From Epilithonimonas sp042695135 (GTDB lineage Bacteria; Bacteroidota; Bacteroidia; Flavobacteriales; Weeksellaceae): 64,000 nucleotides of DNA. A model generated the notes under the pieces. That model did not search any database. It saw only the letters and a list, made by a program, of their open reading frames with translations, and was not told the origin of the DNA. Shown in pieces: positions 35,514 through 43,401 of the stretch. Positions within the stretch are counted from its first letter, which is position 1, and the number at the start of each line of letters is the position of its first letter. Location: contig NZ_CP170547.1 in assembly GCF_042695135.1 (NCBI RefSeq), positions 3,534,001 to 3,598,000 on the forward strand, written 5' to 3'. Made by a program: the position numbers and the translations under genes.

Positions 35514-36032
35514 TTAATCAATATCCATATTTTCTTTAAAGTCTTTGGAAAATTTGAAGCCTTTTGTTTTCAAGAAATCTAATAATGCAAAATCGCCTTG
35601 GAATCCATAAATAATTTCGATTTCGCTTTTATTATTGAATACAAAATTCCACATTATAGGATCGTAGTTATAATCATACTTTGCAAGATTAAGAACTTCG
35701 TATGGCGTCTTTTTAAATATTCCATTGAACTTTTCAGCAAATTCATTCTCATAAACTATTGTCTTGAAATCTTTTACTTTAAAGACATTTTTATAAGGAT
35801 ATCCACTAAGTAAATCTGCAGAAGTAAAATGAATTGATAATAATTTACAATTCTTAAAACCTTCATCATTCATCATCCCAACAGCTAATATATCAGTTGT
35901 TTTTCTAATGAATTCACCATCTTTAATTCTATATTCAACAAAACTTTCAACAAAATTTTTAATAGTTTTTTTGTCCTGAGAAAAACTCAACACTGAAATT
36001 AAAAATAATAAAAGAGAAAGTTTCATTTTCAT
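35514..36032 (-). CDS. Secreted hypothetical protein
   Basis: The protein has 172 residues with a Sec signal peptide (MKMKLSLLLFLISVLSFSQ, cleavage near 19) and no lipobox. The mature part is mixed alpha/beta: KTIKNFVESFVEYRIKDGEF, then DLLSGYPYKNVFKVKDFKTI and DPIMWNFVFNNKSEIEIIYG. I recognise no domain. It overlaps the 3' end of waaA by 4 bases and would be co-transcribed with it, though a periplasmic protein after a KDO transferase is not an obvious functional pairing. Confidence 0.75.
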   Translation of the reverse strand: MKMKLSLLLFLISVLSFSQDKKTIKNFVESFVEYRIKDGEFIRKTTDILAVGMMNDEGFKNCKLLSIHFTSADLLSGYPYKNVFKVKDFKTIVYENEFAEKFNGIFKKTPYEVLNLAKYDYNYDPIMWNFVFNNKSEIEIIYGFQGDFALLDFLKTKGFKFSKDFKENMDID

Positions 36033-37288
36033 AAACTTAAGATTTTCCTCAAAATAATTTCCGTAGAATCAGGCTGAGATTCTACAAAATCACCGGCATT
36101 TTTCGCCATTTCTTTCAAGTAAGAAACTTCGCCTTCTTCGGTGGTCAAATCTTTTTTCATCATTTCTTCAATGAAAGCTGCTGCGGTCACAAAGTCCTCA
36201 AAACTTTTTCCGCCCTTTGCTTTAATCAAATTATCAGCTTCCGGATTTTTCCTGTATTGATTTCCGAAAATCACAGGAACGGAGTAAACCGCTGCTTCCA
36301 AAATATTATGCAATCCCGCAGAATGAAAACCGCCGCCAACAACCGCCAAATCAGCGTAAGAATATAATTTGGAAAGCTTACCAATACTATCTATAATCAA
36401 AACCTGATGATTCTCACTTGCAGGCTGAAAATCTTTTAAAGTACTGTACAAAAGGGCATTTGGGAATAATTTCAACAAATGTGGAACGCGATGTAAATCG
36501 TGCGGTGCGATGACAAATTTGGTTTCGGGCAGTTTTTTGACTAAGAGTTGGGCGATATCTTCCTCGGTTTGCCAAGAACTTCCGAAAACAATCAGTTTCT
36601 GATTTCCTTTGAATTCATCTATAAAATCCAGATGATTGTCTCTGTCCAAAAATTGTTTCACGCGGTCGAATCTCGTATCGCCGGAAACTGAGGAATTTAC
36701 CAAGCCTATATTTTTTGCCAAAGCGGAAGATTTGATGGTTTGATGAAAAAACCAATCAATGTTATTTTTCAGTTGTTTTGCAAACCATTTTCCGTAATTC
36801 TCGAAGAAAATCTGATGTTCGTAAAACAATGCGGAAATCACATAAATCTTTGTTCCGCGGTTTTTCAGTTCGCTTAACAGATTGTACCAATAATCGTATT
36901 TTACGGTGAAGAAAATCTTACAGTCAAAAATGGAAACAAATTCCTGAATGTCTTTCTTTTTATCGAAAGGCAAGTAACAAATTGCGTCTGCCATATGTTT
37001 TTTCTTCTTTACATTTTCATAACCGGACGGCGAAAAAAATGTGATTAAAATTTTATAATCGGAAAATTGTTCTTTGAGTTTTTCCAAAACGGGTAACCCT
37101 TGCTCATACTCGCCTAAGCTGGAAGCGTGCATCCACAAGACTTTATCTTCCGTAGAAAAAGCATTTCTGACGATTTCCAAAGACTGTTTTCTGCCTCGGA
37201 TTCCTTTTTTTGTTTTGGAATCGAAGAAAGAAAATACCTTCATTCCGAAAATCATAAGGCGGACAAAAAGATTGTATAGAGATTTCAT
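36029..37288 (-). CDS. waaA: 3-deoxy-D-manno-octulosonic acid (KDO) transferase
   Basis: This 419-residue GT30 enzyme adds KDO to lipid A precursors at the inner membrane. It starts with a hydrophobic anchor, LYNLFVRLMIFGMKVFSFFD. LWMHASSLGEYEQGLPVLEKL near 53 holds the catalytic Glu region (HASSLGE). LITFFSPSGYE is near 82, and GGGFHSAGLHNILEAAVYSVPVIFG near 310-335 is the CMP-KDO-binding segment. Length is as usual. The cupin gene lies 3 bases upstream and the secreted hypothetical gene overlaps its end, so all three form an operon. Confidence 0.94.
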   Translation of the reverse strand: MKSLYNLFVRLMIFGMKVFSFFDSKTKKGIRGRKQSLEIVRNAFSTEDKVLWMHASSLGEYEQGLPVLEKLKEQFSDYKILITFFSPSGYENVKKKKHMADAICYLPFDKKKDIQEFVSIFDCKIFFTVKYDYWYNLLSELKNRGTKIYVISALFYEHQIFFENYGKWFAKQLKNNIDWFFHQTIKSSALAKNIGLVNSSVSGDTRFDRVKQFLDRDNHLDFIDEFKGNQKLIVFGSSWQTEEDIAQLLVKKLPETKFVIAPHDLHRVPHLLKLFPNALLYSTLKDFQPASENHQVLIIDSIGKLSKLYSYADLAVVGGGFHSAGLHNILEAAVYSVPVIFGNQYRKNPEADNLIKAKGGKSFEDFVTAAAFIEEMMKKDLTTEEGEVSYLKEMAKNAGDFVESQPDSTEIILRKILSL

Positions 37289-37291
37289 CTT

Positions 37292-37636
37292 TTATTTTTC
37301 TATTGCAAATCTATCATTATTTGTGGAAGGATTGGATATGACCAAAAATTCCAAGTCTCTTTCTGTGTTATTTTCTATCAAATGAATTTGGTTTGGTAAA
37401 ATATGAAATCCTGAATTTTCTGAGACTTCAAAAACATTATCATCTCTATGAAACGTTGCTTTTCCTTTCAAAATAAAGAAAAATTGTTGCGCATTTTTAT
37501 GAAAATGAAGCTCTTCTTTTGTTTTTGGAGGCATCATTTCTTGTTTGACAGAAAGGTTTTCTGAATTCAGTAAAATCCAGCTGTCACAATTGTTTCCCCA
37601 GATATAATGTTCGGAATTTTCTTTTGATGTTATCAT
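37292..37636 (-). CDS. Small cupin-fold protein
   Basis: The 114-residue single-domain cupin has LSVKQEMMPPKTKEELHFHK near 28-47, containing the first cupin motif with E/HxH residues (LHFHKNAQQFFFILKGKA). HILPNQIHLIENNTERDLEF near 83 is the second motif. It likely binds a metal and a small ligand; many homologues are annotated as sugar-binding or epimerase-like. It is the first gene of the unit with waaA, 3 bases apart, which could point to a surface-sugar role, but that is inference from position. Confidence 0.85.
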   Translation of the reverse strand: MITSKENSEHYIWGNNCDSWILLNSENLSVKQEMMPPKTKEELHFHKNAQQFFFILKGKATFHRDDNVFEVSENSGFHILPNQIHLIENNTERDLEFLVISNPSTNNDRFAIEK

Positions 37637-37655
37637 CGTCTTTTTTTGATTGAGG

Positions 37656-37663
37656 CAAATTTA
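37656..37663 (-). promoter_or_regulatory. -7 element of the cupin-waaA unit
   Basis: TAAATTTG is read on the minus strand, 19 bases before the start at 37636. Confidence 0.45.
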
Positions 37664-37688
37664 AAGATTAGAAATTATTAATACGTAA

Positions 37689-37741
37689 TTTTGTCATTCT
37701 GAAAGAATCTCAACAGCCGAGATTCCTACGGAATGACAAAA
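37689..37741. repeat. 53-bp imperfect hairpin
   Basis: TTTTGTCATTC pairs with GAATGACAAAA, and GAATCTC pairs with GAGATTC across a 7-base loop (AACAGCC). Five partly unpaired bases separate the two stems. It is not followed by a T-run for either neighbouring gene, so it is not a plain terminator. It resembles dispersed palindromic repeats of this group. Confidence 0.7.
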
Positions 37742-37780
37742 CAGTGTTTCAATGATGAATGTTGTTTTATGCTGGAATCT

Positions 37781-37892
37781 GCAGCCCGACTTGAGTGGAG
37801 CTCTTTTTTGGATGGGAAAAGACTTGGCAAAAAAAGCGGGAACCCTTCGACTCCGCTCAGGATAAACTACAGGCGGATAAAGCTGCCCAAAT
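37781..37892 (+). repeat. Dispersed GCAGCCC...GCTGCCC element, copy A3
   Basis: Opens GCAGCCCGACTTGAGTGGAG and closes AGCTGCCCAAAT. The interior has AAAAAAGCGGGAAC, then CTTCGACTCCGCTCAGG and ACTACAGGCGGATAA as in copy A2. It sits between the divergent cupin and rpmH genes. Confidence 0.8.
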
Positions 37893-37964
37893 CATCATTC
37901 TTGTAAATTGAAATCTGTCAAATTTTAACTTGTTGAAAATTATTATAAAAAAGTTTTCAAATAC

Positions 37965-37994
37965 TTGTGGAGCAAAATAAAAGCTGTATATTTG
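37965..37994 (+). promoter_or_regulatory. rpmH promoter
   Basis: TTG at 37965-37967, a 19-base spacer and TATATTTG at 37987-37994. The ATG of rpmH follows at 38039. Confidence 0.7.
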
Positions 37995-38038
37995 CAATCT
38001 GAAAATTTAATAGTAATTACGAACTAAATATATTAGTG

Positions 38039-38197
38039 ATGAGTAAAAGAACATTCCAACCATCTGAGAGAAAAAGAAGAAACAAACACGGTTTCCGTGA
38101 AAGAATGTCTACACCAAACGGAAGAAGAGTGTTGGCAGCTAGAAGAGCGAAAGGCAGAAAGAGTTTAACTGTTAGTTCACAGAGAGCTAAGAGATAA
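38039..38197 (+). CDS. rpmH: Ribosomal protein L34
   Basis: The 52-residue very basic protein reads MSKRTFQPSERKRRNKHGFR, then ERMSTPNGRRVLAARRAKGR, ending SSQRAKR. This is the whole L34 of the large ribosomal subunit, with the conserved KRTFQPS, GFRxRM and RRVLAxRRxKGR blocks. It has a strong promoter and terminator and is monocistronic. It is not next to rnpA, the usual partner in many bacteria. Expression should be high, and codon use is accordingly plain. Confidence 0.98.
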   Translation: MSKRTFQPSERKRRNKHGFRERMSTPNGRRVLAARRAKGRKSLTVSSQRAKR

Positions 38198-38219
38198 TTT
38201 TCTTTAAATTATCATATAC

Positions 38220-38253
38220 AAAAAATGTCTGAACATGTTTCAGACATTTTTTG
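38220..38253 (+). terminator. rpmH terminator
   Basis: AAAAATGTCTGAA pairs with TTCAGACATTTTT around a 5-base loop, with a T-run after it. It lies 22 bases after the rpmH stop. Confidence 0.85.
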
Positions 38254-38298
38254 TTGTTAAAATTTCCCAAAATTGAAAGCAGGAAAATAAGTTTTTGC

Positions 38299-38306
38299 TA
38301 TTTTTG
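38299..38306 (+). promoter_or_regulatory. -7 element of the FtsE-like gene
   Basis: TATTTTTG lies 26 bases before the ATG at 38333. Confidence 0.45.
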
Positions 38307-38332
38307 ATTTTCACAACCTTCAACTTGAAATT

Positions 38333-39043
38333 ATGCCGCATAGAAACGACCCGGGAGTAGACATTATTGATTTGAGCAACGCTAAGATTGTTCAGAAAAA
38401 CTTCACAGTCCTGAATGATGTTGACCTTCATATCAAGAAAGGGAAATTCTGCTACCTCATCGGGAAAACGGGTTCCGGAAAGAGTTCTCTTTTGAAAGTT
38501 CTTTACGGACAATTGCCTTTGCAAGGCGGAAACGGACAGGTTGCCGGTTTCGATCTGAAGAAATTGAAGCAATCCGAAGTTCCGAACCTGAGAAGAAAAT
38601 TAGGAATTGTTTTCCAGGATTTTCAGCTTTTGCCGGACAGAAATATTGAGAAAAATCTTCTTTTTGTTTTGCAAGCGACTGGCTGGAAAGACAAATTGAA
38701 AATGGAAGCGAGGATTGATGAAGTTTTGTCCAGCGTTGGAATGAAAACCAAAAAGCACAAAATGCCGCATCAACTTTCCGGTGGTGAACAACAGCGTGCT
38801 GCAATTGCAAGAGCGCTCCTTAATCATCCAGAATTAATCCTTGCTGATGAGCCTACTGGAAATCTTGACCCTGAAACTTCAAACGACATTATGACGCTTC
38901 TAAAGAATCTTGCGGAAGAAAACCATTGCGCAGTGGTGATGGCAACACACGATTATCATATGATTCAGAATTATCCTGGTGAAGCAATCCGTTGTGAGAA
39001 TGGACAGGTTTCTGTTTTGGATACGGCAGAACTTTTTGAGTAA
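38333..39043 (+). CDS. ftsE: FtsE-like ABC transporter ATP-binding protein
   Basis: The 236-residue ATPase has Walker A GKTGSGKSSLLKVLYG near 44, Q-loop VFQDFQLLPDRNIEKNL near 97, signature HQLSGGEQQRAAIARALL near 142, Walker B LILADEPTGNLDPETS near 165 and switch His MATHDYHMIQ near 200. DEPTGNLDP and the short length match FtsE/LolD-type subunits. FtsE works with the membrane partner FtsX to control peptidoglycan hydrolases at division. No ftsX is adjacent, so the exact assignment within the FtsE/LolD/MacB group rests on motif similarity only. Confidence 0.82.
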   Translation: MPHRNDPGVDIIDLSNAKIVQKNFTVLNDVDLHIKKGKFCYLIGKTGSGKSSLLKVLYGQLPLQGGNGQVAGFDLKKLKQSEVPNLRRKLGIVFQDFQLLPDRNIEKNLLFVLQATGWKDKLKMEARIDEVLSSVGMKTKKHKMPHQLSGGEQQRAAIARALLNHPELILADEPTGNLDPETSNDIMTLLKNLAEENHCAVVMATHDYHMIQNYPGEAIRCENGQVSVLDTAELFE

Positions 39044-39100
39044 AAGATAGAAGTTAGAGTTTAGATGTTAGATTTTAATTCTAATGTTTTTAAAATATAG

Positions 39101-39132
39101 AACCTTTCTGAAAATTTCAGAGAGGTTTTTTT
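39101..39132. terminator. Bidirectional terminator, ftsE-like / trmN6-like
   Basis: AACCTTTCTGAAA pairs with TTTCAGAGAGGTT (one wobble), followed by a T-run. It overlaps the last codons of the convergent methyltransferase gene. Confidence 0.75.
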
Positions 39133-39821
39133 GTGAATTGATGGAAGTCTTTTGTCAGTGCCAGATATTCCTCAGAATAAACTCTTGGTGCTTTTTCTAT
39201 GACGAAGTTTTCTGCTTTAATTTCTGATTCTTTGAATGCATATTCTAAAACTACACGTTTCGGTACTGAGGTTTTAATGCCTTTAATGCTGACTTTTCTC
39301 TGAAGGAATAAGTTGTTTTCTGAGCAAATCTGAGTAAATTCCTTTTCAGAATCAACTGGAATAATGACTGCGAAAAGTCCATTTTCGGAAAGCAATTGAC
39401 TTGATTTTTGGATTAAATCACCGAAATTCAATTCAAGTTTCTGTCTTGCAAGAATGTCTTTTTCGGAAGAATTAATTTCAAAATAAGGCGGATTTGAAAT
39501 GATTAAATCAAATTTTTCTTCAGTTTCAAAATTTTTAAAATCCTGAAGTTGACTTTTGACTCTATCCGAATAAGGAGAATTCGAAAAATTGGTTTGAGAA
39601 ATATTGACAGCCTCAACATTAATATCAATGGCTAAAATCTTCGCTTCTGGATTTCTTTGAGCTATCATTAATGAAATAATTCCGGTTCCGGTTCCAACTT
39701 CTAAAACATTTTTTGCTTCAGAAACATTAGCCAAAGCACCGAGCAAAACCGCATCTGTCCCAACTCGGAAAACATCAGCATTTTGTTGAATATCAAATTT
39801 TTGAAATCGGAAAGGCCTCAT
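39117..39821 (-). CDS. tRNA1(Val) adenine-N6-methyltransferase TrmN6-like
   Basis: The protein has 234 residues. It starts RPFRFQKFDIQQNADVFRVG, then TDAVLLGALANV. The SAM site is VLEVGTGTGIISLMIAQR near 40. FDLIISNPPYFEINSSEKD near 104 holds the NPPYF motif of N6-adenine methyltransferases. These features define the YfiC/TrmN6 group that methylates A37 of tRNA1(Val). It shares its transcription direction with the histidine kinase upstream (3-base gap). The substrate is taken from the family. Confidence 0.9.
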   Translation of the reverse strand: MRPFRFQKFDIQQNADVFRVGTDAVLLGALANVSEAKNVLEVGTGTGIISLMIAQRNPEAKILAIDINVEAVNISQTNFSNSPYSDRVKSQLQDFKNFETEEKFDLIISNPPYFEINSSEKDILARQKLELNFGDLIQKSSQLLSENGLFAVIIPVDSEKEFTQICSENNLFLQRKVSIKGIKTSVPKRVVLEYAFKESEIKAENFVIEKAPRVYSEEYLALTKDFHQFTKKPL

Positions 39822-39824
39822 TAA

Positions 39825-41279
39825 TTATAAATTGGAAGGCATAGAAATGGAGAACGTTGCACCTTTGTCGACTTCGGAAACTACGGTGATTGTGCCGTTG
39901 TAATCTTCCACCATTCGTTTTACCATCGTGAGTCCTATTCCCATTCCGCTGTTTTTGGACGTGAAATTCGGGTCAAAAATCCTATCGAGTTTATCCGTTG
40001 AAATTCCCACACCATTATCCTGAACGGTGATTTTAATTCGCTTTTCGATTTTCTCGAGGTCAACATTGATAACGGATTTTCTATCATCAGATTTTGCCTG
40101 ACTTGCGTTGGTAACAAGATTTGTAATGATTCTGGTAAGATAATCTTTATCAATTTTCATCCGGATGTCATCGTGATTGGCGTGGACAAAAATATTTTCA
40201 TCACTGAAAATCGTGAGCGCATTTTTCACTTCTTTATTAAGAGAAATCTCTTCATCATTTTTTTCCGGCAACTGTGCAAACTGAGAAAACGCACTCGCCA
40301 CTCTACTGATCACCTCAATTTGACCGATCACTATTTCACTTAGGTTTTTTACTTTATTCGTAATATTCGGATCATTCGGATCGAATTTTCTTTCAAAATT
40401 CTGCATCATCAGCTTCATTGGCGTCAACGGATTTTTGACTTCGTGCGCTACTTGTTTTGCCATTTCCTGCCAGGCAGATTGTTTCTCGATGTAACTTAAT
40501 CGTTCGCGCTGATCTGCAATTTCTGCGATCATCTTATTGTATGCTTTTACAAGCGCATTCAACTCATCATTCTTATAATATTTGATTGGCTGAAGGTTTT
40601 TATCAAACAAATTGATCTTGCTAATCATAGATGTGAATCTGATAATCGCTTCGGTAAGATTGTTTGAAATAATCCAGCTAAGCCAGATACTGAAAAGAAT
40701 AATTAGAATATTAACCCCAATAATATAGGCAAAATAATGCTTAAAAACCTCCATATAAGCACTCTCATTATGGTAATAGGGGAAATAAATGTAGGCAATA
40801 TCCTCCAGCATATTATTTTTCAGAACCATATAAGAGGAGACTATGCTCGCTCCAAGTTTCTCATCATAAGATTTATCATCGTACTGCTTTCCATTTTTTT
40901 TTATTTCTTTTAAAACATTGGATGGCATTTTTTTCTGCTCAACAAGATTTGGGTCTTTGTTGGATAAAAGATAATTTCCGTTCAGATCATAAATGATAAT
41001 ATCGTGCTTATTAACATCCGCAATTTCATAAATCTCATTCTCTAAAACTCTGGGAATATCATAAGTCCGGACCTGAGAATGGCTGAGCGCATAATCCAAT
41101 GATGCCATCAGCGCCTGTGATTTGTTCTGCATATCGGTCTTGCTCTGCATCTTGGCATTGTCCCGAAGGATTACGAAAGACAAAGCCGCCGAAGTGACAA
41201 CACTCAAGATACAAATAGTAAGAAAGCCGACGAAAACCCTGTTTCTTAATCGGTAACCTTTATAATCACTTAATGGCAT
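39825..41279 (-). CDS. Orphan NtrY-like sensor histidine kinase
   Basis: The protein has 484 residues. One helix is near 14-36 (NRVFVGFLTICILSVVTSAA), followed by a periplasmic domain of about 150 residues, then a second helix YIIGVNILIILFSIWLSWII near 186. A HAMP domain follows. The phosphoacceptor box is VAHEVKNPLTPMKLMMQNFE near 278, the NtrY-type H-box. The ATPase has NLVTNASQAK, VQDNGVGIS and NSGMGIGLTMVKRMVEDY. It senses an unknown signal at the inner membrane. No response regulator is adjacent, so its partner is elsewhere. Confidence 0.92.
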   Translation of the reverse strand: MPLSDYKGYRLRNRVFVGFLTICILSVVTSAALSFVILRDNAKMQSKTDMQNKSQALMASLDYALSHSQVRTYDIPRVLENEIYEIADVNKHDIIIYDLNGNYLLSNKDPNLVEQKKMPSNVLKEIKKNGKQYDDKSYDEKLGASIVSSYMVLKNNMLEDIAYIYFPYYHNESAYMEVFKHYFAYIIGVNILIILFSIWLSWIISNNLTEAIIRFTSMISKINLFDKNLQPIKYYKNDELNALVKAYNKMIAEIADQRERLSYIEKQSAWQEMAKQVAHEVKNPLTPMKLMMQNFERKFDPNDPNITNKVKNLSEIVIGQIEVISRVASAFSQFAQLPEKNDEEISLNKEVKNALTIFSDENIFVHANHDDIRMKIDKDYLTRIITNLVTNASQAKSDDRKSVINVDLEKIEKRIKITVQDNGVGISTDKLDRIFDPNFTSKNSGMGIGLTMVKRMVEDYNGTITVVSEVDKGATFSISMPSNL

Positions 41280-41335
41280 TTTGTTTTTTCATATCAAGTT
41301 TTTATTTTCTTTTAGGAGATATGCAATCGCCTATT

Positions 41336-41950
41336 CTATTGATATTTCTGAATCAAATTTGCCATTGGCGATTTCAATAGTTTGGCAACGTACTTTCCGA
41401 TAATATCAAATTCCAGATTCACAACATCGCCTTTCTGCAGGTTTTTCATATTGGTAAACTCCCAGGTGTAAGGAATGATTGCCACAGAAAACTTCCCGTC
41501 TCCGCTTTCCGCAACCGTCAAACTGATTCCATTCACCGTAATCGAGCCTTGCGGAACAGTTGTATATTCTGCAGATTCATCATAATTAATAGTAATGAAA
41601 TAACTTCCATCCTGATTTTCGATGCTTTCCACCGTTCCTGTTTTGTCCACATGACCCTGCACGATGTGTCCGTCCAGTCTTCCTTCGAATCGCAAACAAC
41701 GTTCCAAATTGACTTCCGTCCCCACATTCCAAAAATTAAGATTCGTTTTCTCCAGCGTTTCGTTTATCGCCGTCACTTTATAAGTATTCTCAGTAATCTC
41801 AACCACCGTCAGACAACAGCCGTTGTGAGCCAGACTTTGGTCGATTTTCAGTTCCTGAGTGAAAGGTCCACTCAGCGTAAAATCTATATTACTTTCGTTT
41901 CTGTCAATTTTTTCTACTTTTCCGGTAGCTTCAATAATTCCTGTAAACAT
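41336..41950 (-). CDS. ribE: Riboflavin synthase alpha subunit
   Basis: The protein has 204 residues with two lumazine-binding repeats. The first begins MFTGIIEATGKVEKIDR and has QSLAHNGCCLTVVEI near 38. The second has GHIVQGHVDKTGTVESIENQ near 94 and GSITVNGISLTVAES near 134. This enzyme dismutates two 6,7-dimethyl-8-ribityllumazine molecules into riboflavin. Length and motifs are normal. The gene is upstream of the kinase gene on the same strand with a 56-base gap. It is divergent from pdxA, with a dispersed repeat between them. Confidence 0.96.
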   Translation of the reverse strand: MFTGIIEATGKVEKIDRNESNIDFTLSGPFTQELKIDQSLAHNGCCLTVVEITENTYKVTAINETLEKTNLNFWNVGTEVNLERCLRFEGRLDGHIVQGHVDKTGTVESIENQDGSYFITINYDESAEYTTVPQGSITVNGISLTVAESGDGKFSVAIIPYTWEFTNMKNLQKGDVVNLEFDIIGKYVAKLLKSPMANLIQKYQ

Positions 41951-41976
41951 TCTCGTTTTGTATTTTAAATTTCTTA

Positions 41977-42084
41977 GGAGCTAATCCCGCTTTCCACTAT
42001 ATCTTTTTCGCATCACGTTTTGTCAGACTGAGGTTCTCAAAGTCCAAGCGAAAAAGGATGCCGTTGCAATCGGGGCTATGGGCT
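41977..42084 (-). repeat. Flavobacterial-type dispersed element B
   Basis: On the minus strand it reads AGCCCCGATTGCAACGGCAT, CCTTTTTCGC, a 45-base variable middle, GCGAAAAAGATATAGTGGAA, then AGCGGGATTAGCTCC. CTTTTTCGC pairs with GCGAAAAAG. The AGCCC start, T-run, GCGGGA and AGCT end parallel the A copies, so the two look like subfamilies of one structured element. Confidence 0.7.
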
Positions 42085-42154
42085 TTATCATCCGTAGAAA
42101 CTTTTCCCATTTAAATTAGCATCCGTTTCATAAGAAAAACTACCTAAAAAATTG

Positions 42155-42162
42155 TAATTTTG
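42155..42162 (+). promoter_or_regulatory. -7 element of pdxA
   Basis: TAATTTTG lies 31 bases before the pdxA start at 42194. Confidence 0.45.
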
Positions 42163-42193
42163 TAAATTCTTTATAAATGTCAAAGATAAACAA

Positions 42194-43279
42194 ATGAGCT
42201 CCAAACACCATAAAATCAGAGTAGGAATTTCAATCGGCGATTTCAACGGAATCGGTCCGGAAATCATCCTCAAATCTCTGAAAGATAAATCCATCACAGA
42301 CTTTTTTACGCCCGTCATCTTTGGTTCAGGAAAACTTTTCACTTATCAGAAAAATGTTTTTAAACTTCAGACCAACTTCAATTACATCAACGAAGCGAAA
42401 GAAGCTCAGTCCGGCAAAATCAATATGGTGAATCTGACTAAGGAAAACAGCAATATAGAATTTGGTGTCCCGACGGAAGAATCCACAAAAATGGCCATCG
42501 ACTCACTGAATGCTGCGACAGAAGCTCTATTAAACAAAGACATTGATGTTCTGGTAACTGCGCCAATCAACAAAGATGAAATGATGAAATATGGTTTCGC
42601 TCACGCTGGCCACACCGGTTATTTCGAAGAGAAAGCAGGCAAAAAAGCTGTAATGTTTATGGTAACAGAAGCTTTGAAAGTAGCAGTTTCCACGCATCAC
42701 ATTCCAGTTGCTGAGATTGCAAATAATATCACCAAAGAAAATTTAAAAAAGCAAATCAAGCAATTGGTTGCGACTTTGAAAGAAGATTTCTGCGTAGAAA
42801 AACCAAAAATCGCCGTTCTCGGACTCAACCCTCACGCTGGCGACGGTGGCGTTATCGGCAAAGAAGAAATCGAAATTATCCAGCCTGCGATTCAGGATTT
42901 GTTTAATGAAGGCATTATGGCTTTCGGTCCCTATCCAGCGGACAGTTTTTTCCAACCGGAAAAATATAAAGCGTTCGATGCCGTTTTAGCAATGTACCAC
43001 GACCAAGGTCTGGCACCGTTCAAAACAATCGCTTATGAAGAAGGCGTGAATTATACCGCTGGCTTACCTTTTATCAGAACTTCACCGGATCACGGTGTTG
43101 CGTATGATATTGCGGGGAAAAATATTGCAGACGAAACATCTTTTTCAGAAGCGATTTTCACAGCCATCGATATTTTTAAAAGCAGAGACGAATATCAGGA
43201 ATTGAGAGCGCACCGTCTCCGTCCGAAAGCGACACACGCACACAGCGGACCAGACGAGGATTTACCAAAAGAAAGCTAA
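42194..43279 (+). CDS. pdxA: 4-hydroxythreonine-4-phosphate dehydrogenase
   Basis: The protein has 361 residues. It oxidises 4-phosphohydroxy-L-threonine in the DXP-dependent vitamin B6 pathway. Motifs are VGISIGDFNGIGPEIILKSL at the start, VLVTAPINKDEM near 117, FAHAGHTGYFEEKAG near 133 (metal-binding His), LNPHAGDGGVIGKEE near 211, and YHDQGLAPFKTIAYEEG near 272 followed by RTSPDHGVAYDIAGK. It is slightly longer at the C-terminus than E. coli PdxA, with a His/Arg-rich tail. The DUF177 gene follows 122 bases later with its own promoter. Confidence 0.96.
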   Translation: MSSKHHKIRVGISIGDFNGIGPEIILKSLKDKSITDFFTPVIFGSGKLFTYQKNVFKLQTNFNYINEAKEAQSGKINMVNLTKENSNIEFGVPTEESTKMAIDSLNAATEALLNKDIDVLVTAPINKDEMMKYGFAHAGHTGYFEEKAGKKAVMFMVTEALKVAVSTHHIPVAEIANNITKENLKKQIKQLVATLKEDFCVEKPKIAVLGLNPHAGDGGVIGKEEIEIIQPAIQDLFNEGIMAFGPYPADSFFQPEKYKAFDAVLAMYHDQGLAPFKTIAYEEGVNYTAGLPFIRTSPDHGVAYDIAGKNIADETSFSEAIFTAIDIFKSRDEYQELRAHRLRPKATHAHSGPDEDLPKES

Positions 43280-43359
43280 AACTTTCTTCAAAATTGAAAC
43301 ATTAAAATAAGTTTTTGGAAGACTAATTTTTTGCAATTCAAGTATTTCCAAAAAATATT

Positions 43360-43389
43360 TTGTTATTTGAAAAAATTAAATTATTTTTG
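43360..43389 (+). promoter_or_regulatory. Promoter of the DUF177-rpmF unit
   Basis: TTG at 43360-43362, a 19-base spacer and TATTTTTG at 43382-43389. The in-frame TTG at 43360 is therefore promoter, not a start codon. Confidence 0.65.
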
Positions 43390-43401
43390 CAAACCATTTT
43401 T

